Origin: a virus
Length of the DNA: 64,000 nucleotides
IMG/VR virus record: IMGVR_UViG_3300009008_000024
Span: 16,802 to 80,801 of that record
Direction: 5' to 3' (one strand)
Below, piece after piece: positions 33,901 through 40,602 of the stretch. The position numbers and the translations under genes were made by a program. Each line of letters starts with the position of its first letter. Positions within the stretch are counted from its first letter, which is position 1. The notes beneath the pieces were generated by a model. That model was not told the origin of the DNA, did not search any database, and was given only the letters and a program-made list of their open reading frames with translations.

Positions 33901-34404
33901 GCGATGAACAACTTAATTGATGAAAGGTTCGTAGGACTTAAGCATTTCTGGACGGCAGTTGTTTCGGAAAGACCCCGAAAAGAAAAGAATCTAATTGAAA
34001 ACATTTCAAAATTCTCAGATGTAGGAAATTTTTCTCCTGAAGAAAAGTTAGAATATTTGATTGATCTGACTGGACTGTTTCCATTCGATTTGGTTATGTC
34101 ATCTGAAATCAAACAAAGACTGGAAGATAAGTATGTTCCTCCGATTAGCGAGTACGATCCAGATTTGGGAGTGGTGTGGTTTATCCCGAGGAAGGTGATT
34201 CCGAAGAAAACGAAGTTCGGGAAAGATTGGTGGCTCGTAGAGGTGATAGACGAGAACAGCACAGTCACTGCGATCAAGTGTTGGGGCGTGAGGAGCACAG
34301 ATGTTATACATCTCAACCGCCCGTATATGGCAAAGTTAGAGTGTGATCCAGTATGGGGGTTTAGCACTAGAAGTATACGGCACACTTTTAGGTTGTTGGG
34401 GTAG
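30973..34404 (+). CDS. DNA polymerase III alpha subunit (DnaE type)
   Basis: 1143 residues, TTG start with a weak ribosome site; no better start fits the PHP domain. PHP domain begins at once: LHAHSVASVFDG with His14 and His16 and LTDHGNMNGL, an intact metal-binding pattern that could support proofreading. Polymerase core: GPARGSAAGSLVSYVLGITQIDP, LLFERFM, and PDIDYDVSD with the catalytic Asp pair; CSRHAGGIVVGD; YRPGPLS; and SGYGFNKSHALSYSILSFQ. An OB-like region closes the protein. This is likely the main replicase. A DnaE instead of the family-B gp43 is unusual for a T4-like virion. Confidence 0.95.
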   Translation: MERKESKIPFVGLHAHSVASVFDGLGYPAEHMDFAYQNGMDALALTDHGNMNGLAYQVMHAKKMSEEGKDFKPIFGLEAYFIPSIDEWRRDYDRIKEERANSKGRGKSIDGDVSGVTVEVEEDTKSVTKNILNRRRHMVLLAQNQKGLHNLFQLVSKSYRDENHYRFPRMDAALLKEHNEGIIASSACLGGVYAGDFWENREEGSDSVLRAMRDTTETMLDIFGDRWYAEVQWNRIKEQHQLNKYVIQVAEEFGIKLVSTADSHYPNPSLWKQREVYKQIGWKGIKNESKLPDSLEEMPYQLYPKNGDEMWDSYKKYSEACGFEYDDNVVRDSITETYHIAHERISRFLPSNEVRLPSFVVPDDKTAAATLVDCATEGLQQAGFGKDAVYVERLNEELEVINANDFAQYFLTMKAISDIAISKQLVGPARGSAAGSLVSYVLGITQIDPIEHDLLFERFMTRNQKDVGFPDIDYDVSDPMELKEDLIEEWGEDKVVPISNWNTLQLKSLIKDISKMNNIPFQEVNVVTMRMMQEATPAAKAAKGMAAGLYIPDFEEVKKYSASLGDFFRKYPEIESHVDALYGQIRSCSRHAGGIVVGDDLDKCMPLINSGGVRQTPWSEGQNVRHLEPMGFIKFDILGLASLRMMESAIRHVLKRHYGNKDPSFADVRDFYDEKLHPKVIDLTDQKVYKNIFHKGKWAGIFQFTEGGAQRFCQQAKPTNIVDLSAITSIYRPGPLSAKVDQHYVEAKKNPESIQYAHPIVREVTQETYGFLIFQEQIAMLAHRLGQDLSLDEGNLLRKILTKKGAGKAKIKAKIHRKFIEGCCTKHGIDPSTAQNLWDKFEYFSGYGFNKSHALSYSILSFQCAWLMTYYPVEWTAAFLDKEPETRKEKAINIAQSMGFGIKRLDVNTSGFSWEIDEAGETLIQPLTSVKGLGAAAIKEIIDYRPFATVEEFLFHDRMSYSKVNKKSLDALVRSQAMNNLIDERFVGLKHFWTAVVSERPRKEKNLIENISKFSDVGNFSPEEKLEYLIDLTGLFPFDLVMSSEIKQRLEDKYVPPISEYDPDLGVVWFIPRKVIPKKTKFGKDWWLVEVIDENSTVTAIKCWGVRSTDVIHLNRPYMAKLECDPVWGFSTRSIRHTFRLLG

Positions 34405-34405
34405 T

Positions 34406-35158
34406 ATGTATTTGAATATGGATTGTCTGGATTTCCTTGGGCGGGTAGAGAGTGATTCTGTCGATCTAGTCCTCACTGATCCTCCATACTTTGAGATAAT
34501 AAAGGATGGGTGGGATAACCAGTGGGAGAGTGAAGGGGAATATCTTGAATGGTGTGAGAGATGGACATCTGAATGTGTCCGCGTTTTGAAACCGGGAAGG
34601 TGCCTTTATGTGTGGGGGACTACGAAGACTGATACTTTTTTGAAGTACAAATTGAATGTTCTCAATTCTCAAGAGGAATTGCATTATCAGAATTGGATTG
34701 TTTGGTCCTATGATTGGGGGGGAAGAACCAGAAAAACTTTCCCAAGAAAGCACGAAGATTTGTTGATGTATTCAAAGGGAAAAGAATTTTTGTTTAATGC
34801 AGACGATGTGCGCATACCCTATAAGATGGCAAAGAACATAAGGGGAAACGCTCAGAATAATCCGCTCGGCAAACTTCCAACTGATGTGTGGCATAAAAAT
34901 AACCACACTATGTCGATAGAGTATGCCGGTTGGCACCCCACCCAAAAACCACTAGAACTCTTAGAGAGGGTCATTAGGGCACACACCAACCCCGGCGACG
35001 TTGTGTTGGATATTTTTGGCGGATCTGGTTCGACTATGATAGCGTGCGAATTGGCAGGCAGAAGGTTTGTTGGGTGTGAACTAGACATAGGATACTATGA
35101 GAAATCTAAGGAGAGGATGGAAAAGATTGTTCCTCTTCTCAAAAAAAGGAGTAAGTAA
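34406..35158 (+). CDS. DNA adenine/cytosine-N4 methyltransferase
   Basis: 250 residues from the ATG at 34406, one base after the DnaE stop. Motif IV VDLVLTDPPYFE near residue 20 and motif I VVLDIFGGSGSTMIACELAGRRFVG near 205 appear in the order IV then I (beta-group, N6_N4_Mtase family). The HPTQKPLELLERVI block before motif I is typical. DPPY favours adenine-N6 methylation. Target sequence unknown. Probably protects phage DNA from host restriction. Confidence 0.9.
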   Translation: MYLNMDCLDFLGRVESDSVDLVLTDPPYFEIIKDGWDNQWESEGEYLEWCERWTSECVRVLKPGRCLYVWGTTKTDTFLKYKLNVLNSQEELHYQNWIVWSYDWGGRTRKTFPRKHEDLLMYSKGKEFLFNADDVRIPYKMAKNIRGNAQNNPLGKLPTDVWHKNNHTMSIEYAGWHPTQKPLELLERVIRAHTNPGDVVLDIFGGSGSTMIACELAGRRFVGCELDIGYYEKSKERMEKIVPLLKKRSK

Positions 35159-35159
35159 G

Positions 35160-35306
35160 ATGAAAAAAATTATGATAGCATGCTTTTTATGCTTGACATC
35201 TTGTGCAGAAGATGATAAACTGATATGTAGCGAAATGGATGGTGGCACTGTGGATTCGGGATGTCTCGATGAGCAAATCGTTGCATTTCCAGATTTGCTG
35301 AACTAA
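35160..35306 (+). CDS. Small lipoprotein
   Basis: 48 residues, ATG one base after the methyltransferase stop with AAAGGAG upstream. MKKIMIACFLCLTSC is a short lipoprotein signal with lipobox LTSC (Cys15), then an acidic mature part (AEDDKLICSEMDGG). Mature form of about 34 residues anchored to a membrane. Role unknown; superinfection exclusion or lysis are possible for such phage lipoproteins. Confidence 0.7.
   Translation: MKKIMIACFLCLTSCAEDDKLICSEMDGGTVDSGCLDEQIVAFPDLLN
35193..35221 (+). promoter_or_regulatory. Possible internal promoter
   Basis: TTGACA (35193-35198), 17 bases, TAAACT (35216-35221), inside the small lipoprotein gene. The -10 is imperfect. It could drive the ParB-like and dUTPase genes. 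Confidence 0.4.
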
Positions 35307-35325
35307 TAGAAAGGAAAGTGAAAGA

Positions 35326-35499
35326 ATGGTCAAGATGGAACTAGTGAGAGATCCTAGTGGTGCCGAGGATGATTTTGTTATCGTCTATAATGATGGTGAA
35401 ATCACTGGGTATCGCGAGACATTGTTTGAAGTAGAAATTGACAGGAGCAAAAACCATATAAAACCAATTAAGGAAAAGGAGAAGAGTAGTGAAGAATGA
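35326..35499 (+). CDS. Small acidic protein, unknown
   Basis: 57 residues, ATG at 35326 served by AAGGAAAG. Begins MVKMELVRDPSGAEDDF and is rich in Glu, Asp and Lys. It overlaps the GTG of the next gene by 11 bases. The tight coupling and ribosome site support a real gene despite its size. Confidence 0.6.
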   Translation: MVKMELVRDPSGAEDDFVIVYNDGEITGYRETLFEVEIDRSKNHIKPIKEKEKSSEE

Positions 35500-36397
35500 A
35501 AATAATGTGCGAAATTTAAACCGCGCAGTGCAAAATTTAAATTTAGGGAAAGTCCCGCCAACTCATGGTTGGGAGATAGTCGATGCCACAGTCGCCAAAG
35601 ATCTGCTAGCGAAAAATAAAGGCAATCGTACTGTGAATAAGCAAAAGGTAAAATATTACAAGAGAATTATTGAAAGTGGGGAATTTAAGGATTATTCTGG
35701 CGATCCCATTTGCATTGATACTAATGACACTCTCATCAACGGACAGCATAGACTGAAGGCAATCCTGGAAACTAACTCCCAGTTCGTGATGGGGGTTATG
35801 CGAAATTGTCTACCGGAGATTGCCAATGTCATGGATCAGGGCATGCCACGTAGTGTGTCGGACTTGTTAGATATCAAGCATGGTGCGCAGGACATCAAGT
35901 ATAAGAACATGCTATCATCGGATGCGAAAAGAATCACGAAGGGATTTGGAACAAACTCTTATCTGGCGCCGTCAAACAACGAAATAAGCGACTTCGCCAT
36001 AAAGTATAAGGAAACATTTTATGAATTCTACCAAGCCATGGCGAAGAGTAAGTATAGTCAGGTTACGGTGAGGTCAGCCTTTATTGGATTCGCGATTCTT
36101 TATCCGGGTCGAAAGGATGATATTCTTGGGTGGTGCAAATCGCTAGTGGATAACACATTTGCGGAAAAGAAGGATCCTCTCAACCTCTTCAGCAAGAAGT
36201 TTGATGAGTTGGAGGCAAAGAAGAGGAAAGACAAAGACTTGAGAGTCAAGACCGTGATTTTCTATTCGTATGCCCTAGCAATGGTGCAGGCAAAACTTGA
36301 TGGTAAACCAATCAAGCGATTGAAGCCATTGGAATATTGCCCGCTTACGCAAACGACAATGAGCACGACAGATGGCGCCGCCGGTGGCAAAAAATGA
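35489..36397 (+). CDS. ParB/sulfiredoxin-like domain protein
   Basis: 302 residues, GTG start served by AAGGAGAAG. Residues 50-110 show the ParB-like pattern: VKYYKRIIESGEF, then DPICIDTNDTLINGQHRLKAI, the D-x-LINGQHRL box that binds nucleotide in this fold. The C-terminal two-thirds are helical. Phage proteins of this kind are often annotated as ParB-like nucleases; no catalytic role is proven. It overlaps the dUTPase gene by ATGA. Confidence 0.7.
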   Translation: MKNENNVRNLNRAVQNLNLGKVPPTHGWEIVDATVAKDLLAKNKGNRTVNKQKVKYYKRIIESGEFKDYSGDPICIDTNDTLINGQHRLKAILETNSQFVMGVMRNCLPEIANVMDQGMPRSVSDLLDIKHGAQDIKYKNMLSSDAKRITKGFGTNSYLAPSNNEISDFAIKYKETFYEFYQAMAKSKYSQVTVRSAFIGFAILYPGRKDDILGWCKSLVDNTFAEKKDPLNLFSKKFDELEAKKRKDKDLRVKTVIFYSYALAMVQAKLDGKPIKRLKPLEYCPLTQTTMSTTDGAAGGKK

Positions 36398-36945
36398 TCT
36401 TAGAGTATACTAGAACTAGGGAGAATGTTATTCCGCCGACTAGGGCAAACCCAAGTGATGCAGGGTTGGACTTGTTTTTCAACCCAGAAGATGGGCAAGA
36501 AATAACATTACAACCGGGAGGTACCGCCTTGTTCCAGACTGGATATAGGTTTGGCATCCCACATGGTTATTGCCTGGAGGTAAAGAACCGTTCAGGCAAT
36601 GCGTCTAAGCGAAGTTTGCTTGTGGGAGCATGCATCATCGACCCAGGTTATGACGGAGAAGTCTTTGTTAATTTACACAACGTAGGCAAAGAGGAGCAAA
36701 CAATTTACTTGGGCGACAAGATTGCCCAAGTAGTGATGTACCCGGTTGTACACTTTAAGGCATTCGAGAAGCATGACAAAGATTTGTACAATTATTATCC
36801 TATTGCTATGAGCGACAGGAAGGATGGCGCCTTGGGGAGTACTGACAAGAAAGGACGCCAGGGAGAACTCTTCGCGGATAATACTGTGCGAGAGTCTACT
36901 TTGCGATATGCTGACATGTATTTCGATCATGAAGGCGAAAGATGA
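36394..36945 (+). CDS. dut: dUTPase (trimeric type)
   Basis: 183 residues from the ATG at 36394 in an ATGA overlap. The five dUTPase motifs are present: SDAGLDLF (1), NRSGNASK (2), IIDPGYDGEVFVNLHN (3), GDKIAQVV (4) and a GALGSTDKKG form of motif 5 (GSTG is usual). Hydrolyses dUTP to dUMP, feeding ThyX. A 20-residue extension after motif 5 is unlike the usual short tail. Confidence 0.93.
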   Translation: MILEYTRTRENVIPPTRANPSDAGLDLFFNPEDGQEITLQPGGTALFQTGYRFGIPHGYCLEVKNRSGNASKRSLLVGACIIDPGYDGEVFVNLHNVGKEEQTIYLGDKIAQVVMYPVVHFKAFEKHDKDLYNYYPIAMSDRKDGALGSTDKKGRQGELFADNTVRESTLRYADMYFDHEGER

Positions 36946-36954
36946 ATAAGTTCG

Positions 36955-37019
36955 GACTCTACCCTTTCCCAGGATGAGTCGTATGCTATAGCACGGGATG
37001 ACGGCTCGGAAAGACGAGC
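36955..37019 (+). other. Gene-free palindromic region before tRNA-Gly
   Basis: Between dut and tRNA-Gly lie several inverted repeats: GACTC/GAGTC, GAGTCG/CGGCTC, the palindrome TGCTATAGCA (36984-36993), and a hairpin GCTCG-GAAAGA-CGAGC (37004-37019). No coding frame or promoter fits. It may be a structured leader or processing signal for the tRNA. Confidence 0.4.
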
Positions 37020-37024
37020 ACTTT

Positions 37025-37096
37025 GCGGGAGTAACTCAGTGGTAGAGTGTAACCTTGCCAAGGTTGAAGTCGTGGGTTCGAATCCCATTTCCCGCT
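37025..37096 (+). tRNA. tRNA-Gly (GCC)
   Basis: 72 bases. Acceptor GCGGGAG with TTCCCGC, D-stem ACTC/GAGT, anticodon loop TTGCCAA (anticodon GCC at 37057-37059), T-arm GTGGG-TTCGAAT-CCCAT. CCA not encoded. Confidence 0.93.
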
Positions 37097-37130
37097 CAAT
37101 CAGTACAATATAGAAAGGAAGGATCTGAAA

Positions 37131-37610
37131 ATGGATAAGCATACTAAGGAAGTAATGTTTAGCAGCAATGAAACATCTTGGGCAACCCCTCAAGGTTTTT
37201 TCGATATACTGGATGATAGGTTCAGGTTTGATCTTGATCCATGTGCATCGCCAGAAAATGCAAAATGCAAGAAGTATTATACAGAAGAAGACGATGGGTT
37301 GTCAAAAAGTTGGGGACGGAATAGAAACGTCTTTGTGAACCCCCCATACGGAAGGGACATAAAGAGGTGGATTCAAAAATCATACGAGGAAGCAAAGAAC
37401 AACGGCAATACGGTTGTAATGCTTATACCGGCGAGGACTGACACTTCCTATTGGCACGAATATTGTATGAGGGCAGCAGAGATATACTTTGTGAAGGGTA
37501 GATTGAAGTTTGGAGATGCCAAATCCGGCGCTCCTTTCCCTTCTGCGGTTGTGGTGTTTAATTGGTACCACCGCGGCCTTGCGCCACTCGTGGGGTCAAT
37601 AGAGAGATAG
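37131..37610 (+). CDS. Phage Dam-type DNA N6-adenine methyltransferase
   Basis: 159 residues, typical length for the phage Dam family (PF05869 type). SSNETSWATPQGFFDILD at the N-terminus, FDLDPCASPENAKC, and the catalytic NPPYGRDIKRWIQKS near residue 65; AMLIPARTDTSYWH-like VMLIPARTDTSYWHEY and SGAPFPSAVVVF follow. Second of three methyltransferases in the window. AAAGGAAGG precedes the ATG. Confidence 0.92.
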   Translation: MDKHTKEVMFSSNETSWATPQGFFDILDDRFRFDLDPCASPENAKCKKYYTEEDDGLSKSWGRNRNVFVNPPYGRDIKRWIQKSYEEAKNNGNTVVMLIPARTDTSYWHEYCMRAAEIYFVKGRLKFGDAKSGAPFPSAVVVFNWYHRGLAPLVGSIER

Positions 37611-37623
37611 GGAACTAGTTATT
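37611..37623 (+). promoter_or_regulatory. Candidate late promoter motif (GGAACTAGTTATT)
   Basis: Lies between the Dam stop and the GTG of the next gene, only four bases before that start. If it is a promoter the transcript would be nearly leaderless, so the motif may act differently or the start may be further on. Confidence 0.3.
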
Positions 37624-37626
37624 TGT

Positions 37627-38280
37627 GTGACAAAGATATTGCCGCATACGTGCTTTGTGATGATATTGTTCGCGAACATTTCACTTGGTTGTTTCGCGAT
37701 ATCATCTAAAATGCACATATGGAATAGGATTGACGGGACATACGACTGTGTTACACCCAGCGACTTTACTCGTATTCCGGGATTCAAATTTACATACCAA
37801 AAGCAGGATAATTGCAAACTGTATCCCAAGGAGGCGGTGTCTATTGGACTGAATGTTTTTTACCTTTATTGGTATGCGGCTTTTGGTGATACCGCTGACG
37901 CTGTGTTGAGTAACCTCAACAATCTTATAATAGAGTGGCGCACCGAGAAGATGACATTCCGGAATGGGTATCAAATGGACGGCACATTCGTGCCAGAGGG
38001 TGTAGCTATAGGGTTGGCACATGGGAAGGGTCTTATACAGGTATATGTCCCAGAAGGCGCTTCTATAGAAGAGACTTCTTTTGTTCATGAGTTGATTCAC
38101 ATTTCCATTAATGCTGCCTCTGGAACGGATCATGGGGATCCGGATCACGAGGGAGATAAATACCCGGGATGGACTGCTAGGCATACTCAATTGATACCAG
38201 AGATCAACAGCGCTTTACGCGCAATTATGGAAATAAGACATGGTTCGGAAGATCAGAAAGAAATCGACCCTCGACAATAA
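37627..38280 (+). CDS. Exported putative zinc metallopeptidase
   Basis: 217 residues, GTG start. N-terminal signal sequence with a hydrophobic core (residues 8-21) ending SLGC at Cys22, an imperfect lipobox, so either lipidation or ordinary cleavage is possible. The active-site motif HELIH begins at His154 and a further His-rich DHGDPDHEGDKYPGWTARH follows, suiting a zincin. Likely acts in the periplasm or at the outer membrane. I cannot name the family. The end overlaps the next gene by 41 bases. Confidence 0.7.
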   Translation: MTKILPHTCFVMILFANISLGCFAISSKMHIWNRIDGTYDCVTPSDFTRIPGFKFTYQKQDNCKLYPKEAVSIGLNVFYLYWYAAFGDTADAVLSNLNNLIIEWRTEKMTFRNGYQMDGTFVPEGVAIGLAHGKGLIQVYVPEGASIEETSFVHELIHISINAASGTDHGDPDHEGDKYPGWTARHTQLIPEINSALRAIMEIRHGSEDQKEIDPRQ

Positions 38281-38497
38281 GAGGGCACAAAAAGAATTAC
38301 AAGCAAAATTAAATATGTTCGACCGTCTGCCCGATGAATGCAGCGCGTGTTGCGATCCATTCAATAAGGCAGATAGAGAGATGGTGACTACGTGGAATGT
38401 GGTTGTGCGCAACGAAGAGAAAGTAGTTAGACTTTATTGCCCATCTTGCTGGCAACACGCCATAAGCGTGTTGGAAGAATACGCTCAAAAGCAATGA
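38240..38497 (+). CDS. Small zinc-finger protein, conserved in T4-like phages
   Basis: 85 residues. Basic start, then FDRLPDECSACCDPFNKADREMVTTWNVVV and LYCPSCW; CxxC at about residues 34-37 and CPSC at about 71-74 could bind one zinc. I remember near-identical sequence patterns in cyanophages, always uncharacterised. Starts within the end of the metallopeptidase gene. Confidence 0.75.
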   Translation: MVRKIRKKSTLDNKRAQKELQAKLNMFDRLPDECSACCDPFNKADREMVTTWNVVVRNEEKVVRLYCPSCWQHAISVLEEYAQKQ

Positions 38498-38796
38498 TAA
38501 TAGGATTTGAAGATAAAGATAGCACCTATGCTAATCTCTTAATTAAGTTAAAGCACGAAGGCATCACTAAACGAGAGTTTTTTCGGGGTGTCGTATCCTC
38601 TTTTCTAGAGGAGGATCCTTTGTTTATGGAATATATTCTATCATTCAAGAAGAGAAAAAATTTATATACGATGACTAGGCAGAAAATACTTGACAAAGAG
38701 AGAGAATTGCTGTACAATAAAGAAAAACAATTTGGACTATCAAAAGACGAGATAGAAGATTTGTTTGACATGTTTGATGAGGAGTTGGGTATATAA
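38494..38796 (+). CDS. Small helical protein, unknown
   Basis: 100 residues from the ATG at 38494 (ATGATAA overlap with the previous stop). Contains LLIKLKHEGITKREFFRGVV, a ribbon/helix-like pattern possibly for DNA binding, and a charged C-terminus ending EEDLFDMFDEELGI-like acidic residues. A sigma-70-type promoter for the next gene lies inside it. Confidence 0.65.
   Translation: MIIGFEDKDSTYANLLIKLKHEGITKREFFRGVVSSFLEEDPLFMEYILSFKKRKNLYTMTRQKILDKERELLYNKEKQFGLSKDEIEDLFDMFDEELGI
38690..38718 (+). promoter_or_regulatory. Sigma-70-type promoter inside upstream gene
   Basis: TTGACA (38690-38695), 17 bases, TACAAT (38713-38718). It would drive the sigma-region-4-like gene at 38798. Confidence 0.6.
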
Positions 38797-38797
38797 C

Positions 38798-39061
38798 ATG
38801 AAAGAATGTGCTAATGAGTGTGTGGCAGCGAACAAGAATTGTAATAAAAAGGAGTGCCGCCTTTGGATGGATTGTGATGAAGATTTGAACTGTAGTTTGG
38901 TCTCTATAGAGAAGAATGGGGCGATGACCCTTCATCAGGTGGGAGATAAATTAAACCTAAGTTTTGTCCGCATTAAGCAGATACAAGATTTGGCACTTGA
39001 TAAAATTGATAAAGATAAGTTGCGAGATGAATTTTTTGTTCTCGATGATGGCTTTTTCTAG
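38798..39061 (+). CDS. Sigma-factor region 4-like small protein
   Basis: 87 residues from the ATG at 38798. A Cys-rich N-terminus (CANECVAANKNCNKKEC) precedes NCSLVSIEKNGAMTLHQVGDKLNLSFVRIKQIQDLALDKI, which has the shape of sigma-70 region 4 (helix-turn-helix with T-L-x-x-v-g-x-x-l-n-l-S-x-x-R-i-x-Q-i). It may redirect host RNA polymerase or act as a partial sigma. No region 2 is present. Confidence 0.7.
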   Translation: MKECANECVAANKNCNKKECRLWMDCDEDLNCSLVSIEKNGAMTLHQVGDKLNLSFVRIKQIQDLALDKIDKDKLRDEFFVLDDGFF

Positions 39062-39066
39062 TTTTT

Positions 39067-39084
39067 GAAAACTATTTATAATCG
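39067..39084 (+). promoter_or_regulatory. Candidate late promoter motif (AAACTATTTATAAT)
   Basis: GAAAACTATTTATAATCG, almost the same as the site at 17887. 48 bases before the next start codon. Confidence 0.45.
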
Positions 39085-39131
39085 TAAAAGTGTAGCATAT
39101 CATATTTGCACACAAAAGGAGATCTTCTATC

Positions 39132-40229
39132 ATGACTAAAAAGAAAACATTGCTCAAGGAAGGGACTGTACGCCAATTTATGAAATTGGCGAACATAGAA
39201 CCTCTCACTCCCGGTTTCGTCGAGAAACTTTATGAAGGAGAGGAAGTCCAAGAAGAGGAAGTCCAAGAAGAGGAAGTCCAAGAAGAGGGCACCAAGAAAG
39301 ATGACGAACTCAATGATACGGAAGATGACGGTGCGCGCGGCGAGAAGAAGGGCGATGAAGCATATGTAAACGAGCAAGAAGAGGTAGAAGTCGAAGACGA
39401 AGTGGAACTTGGCGGCGAGGAAGTACTTGGCGGCGAGGAAGAGGAAGAGGTGGATGTTACTGCTCTTGTTCGGGCAATTGCTGATGCTGTAGAAGCGCAC
39501 ACTGGAGTCTCTGTCGATGTGGCAGATGAGGACGCGGGCGAAGAAGTAGAACTTGGCGCGGAAGAAGAAGTAGAACTTGGCGATGGCGAAGAAGTAGAAC
39601 TTGGCGCCGAAGAAGAGGTCGAAGAATTAGAGGAAAGCGAAGAGGTCCAAGAAGAGACCCAAGATTTGGAGGAGATAATCTCCACCATCGCTGAAAACGT
39701 CACAAAGCGTCTCGAAGAGATGGCAAAAAAAAAAATAAAAATGCATGAAGGTCCGTGGGACACTTGGTCCAACGCGATAGATATGGGATTGGGCGGCGGC
39801 GGCGGCAAAGAGTTTGAAAAACAAGATTATGCCGCTAAGGTTGCTCACGGAATGGCACAACGCGCCAAGAGACTCCCGTCTGAAGACCCGGCACTCTCGC
39901 GCAAGAAGCACGCAGCGCGCAAAAAGCGTGGAGAAAAATCAAAGCGCGCACGAACAGGATATGAAGATATCACCACTGCTATAAAGGCGCACCCTAATGC
40001 TCCCGAGGGATTCGGGGGTGGTCAAAAAGATGTAGATGAACTCGCATCCGCCCTGGGATTACGCGCTGGAAAAGATTTTAGAAATTATCCTCAAATGAAG
40101 AAAGCAGTATTGAAAGCGCTCGACGGAACGCCAAAGGCACCTGAAAAGAAACTCCCCGGCAATAAACGCCCAGGAGGACCGCGAAAGGTTATCCAACCAA
40201 GGCGCCTTACCATGAGAGACGTTTCATGA
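39132..40229 (+). CDS. Acidic internal / prohead-core candidate protein
   Basis: 365 residues. The leader LLKEGTVRQFMKLANIEPLTPGF resembles N-termini I know from cyanophage virion-core proteins, thought to be cut by the prohead protease. Residues 38-180 are extremely acidic with EEVQE and VELGxEEE repeats; residues 200-365 are basic and contain QRAKRLPSEDPALSRKKHAARKKRG. Such acidic-then-basic proteins suit scaffold or DNA-packing roles. A run of 11 A at 39725-39735 lies near the centre. Preceded by a good late motif and ATCTTCT-spaced AAGGAG. Confidence 0.7.
   Translation: MTKKKTLLKEGTVRQFMKLANIEPLTPGFVEKLYEGEEVQEEEVQEEEVQEEGTKKDDELNDTEDDGARGEKKGDEAYVNEQEEVEVEDEVELGGEEVLGGEEEEEVDVTALVRAIADAVEAHTGVSVDVADEDAGEEVELGAEEEVELGDGEEVELGAEEEVEELEESEEVQEETQDLEEIISTIAENVTKRLEEMAKKKIKMHEGPWDTWSNAIDMGLGGGGGKEFEKQDYAAKVAHGMAQRAKRLPSEDPALSRKKHAARKKRGEKSKRARTGYEDITTAIKAHPNAPEGFGGGQKDVDELASALGLRAGKDFRNYPQMKKAVLKALDGTPKAPEKKLPGNKRPGGPRKVIQPRRLTMRDVS
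39243..39287 (+). repeat. Tandem repeat, 3 x 15 bp, coding
   Basis: Three identical copies of GAAGTCCAAGAAGAG encoding EVQEE in the acidic domain. Further imperfect GTAGAACTTGGC repeats follow at about 39547-39605. Confidence 0.95.
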
Positions 40230-40258
40230 TGATCGATATAGTTGATAAACAGTAAAAT

Positions 40259-40284
40259 AAAAAACCACCTTCGGGTGGTTTTTT
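40259..40284 (+). terminator. Strong intrinsic terminator
   Basis: Stem AAAACCACC / GGTGGTTTT with the tetraloop TTCG and a T tract; palindromic enough to work on both strands. It separates the acidic core gene from the GroEL promoter, which begins three bases later. Confidence 0.93.
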
Positions 40285-40286
40285 GC

Positions 40287-40315
40287 TTGACAAACGATCA
40301 AAATGTGTATATAAT
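40287..40315 (+). promoter_or_regulatory. Sigma-70-type promoter for GroEL unit
   Basis: Perfect TTGACA (40287-40292), 17 bases, perfect TATAAT (40310-40315). Followed at 40334-40350 by GGAAAACTAATTATTGA, a late-motif-like site, so GroEL may be read both early and late. Confidence 0.9.
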
Positions 40316-40383
40316 ATACGTGAGATCATTTTAGGAAAACTAATTATTGAGGGTGAATAAATTATTATGGAATATATGCGGCA

Positions 40384-40602
40384 ATGTTTTTCTTTTTTCG
40401 CGCAATTGTTTACGAGGTGTACTACGGGATTCTCCTGCTCCCACTCCTATGTGCGCATAAGTACTACTGGAAGAAGGTATTACACTTCAAGGACAAGAGG
40501 AAAATAAGGAGATTAGCATATTATTTCTTAAAATCTCAAAAATATGAAAGGAAGATAGAGATGAATAAAATCGATAAATATCGGAGGATCAATGGCGACT
40601 AA
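40384..40602 (+). CDS. Small membrane protein before GroEL, doubtful
   Basis: 72 residues with a hydrophobic N-terminal half (IVYEVYYGILLLPLLCAH) and a basic C-terminal half. Its end overlaps the GroEL start by 11 bases and contains the GroEL ribosome site. No good ribosome site stands before its own ATG; another short frame begins at 40367. Could be an untranslated leader. Confidence 0.4.
   Translation: MFFFFRAIVYEVYYGILLLPLLCAHKYYWKKVLHFKDKRKIRRLAYYFLKSQKYERKIEMNKIDKYRRINGD

Noticed and set aside
36955-37019. Hammerhead ribozyme or second tRNA before tRNA-Gly
   Set aside because: No CUGANGA core with GAAA in the right place, and no T-loop (TTCRANNC) for a tRNA on either strand.
38764-38797. 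TTGACA followed by TATAAC before the sigma-region-4-like gene
   Set aside because: Spacing is 22 bases, too long; the promoter at 38690 fits better.
39243-39287. Short tandem repeats as a possible CRISPR array
   Set aside because: Units are directly adjacent 15-mers in a coding frame without spacers. No CRISPR-like array was seen anywhere.
39230-39808. Minus-strand open frame of 192 residues, almost all Ser, Thr and Pro
   Set aside because: It is the antisense image of the Glu-rich repeats of the plus-strand gene.
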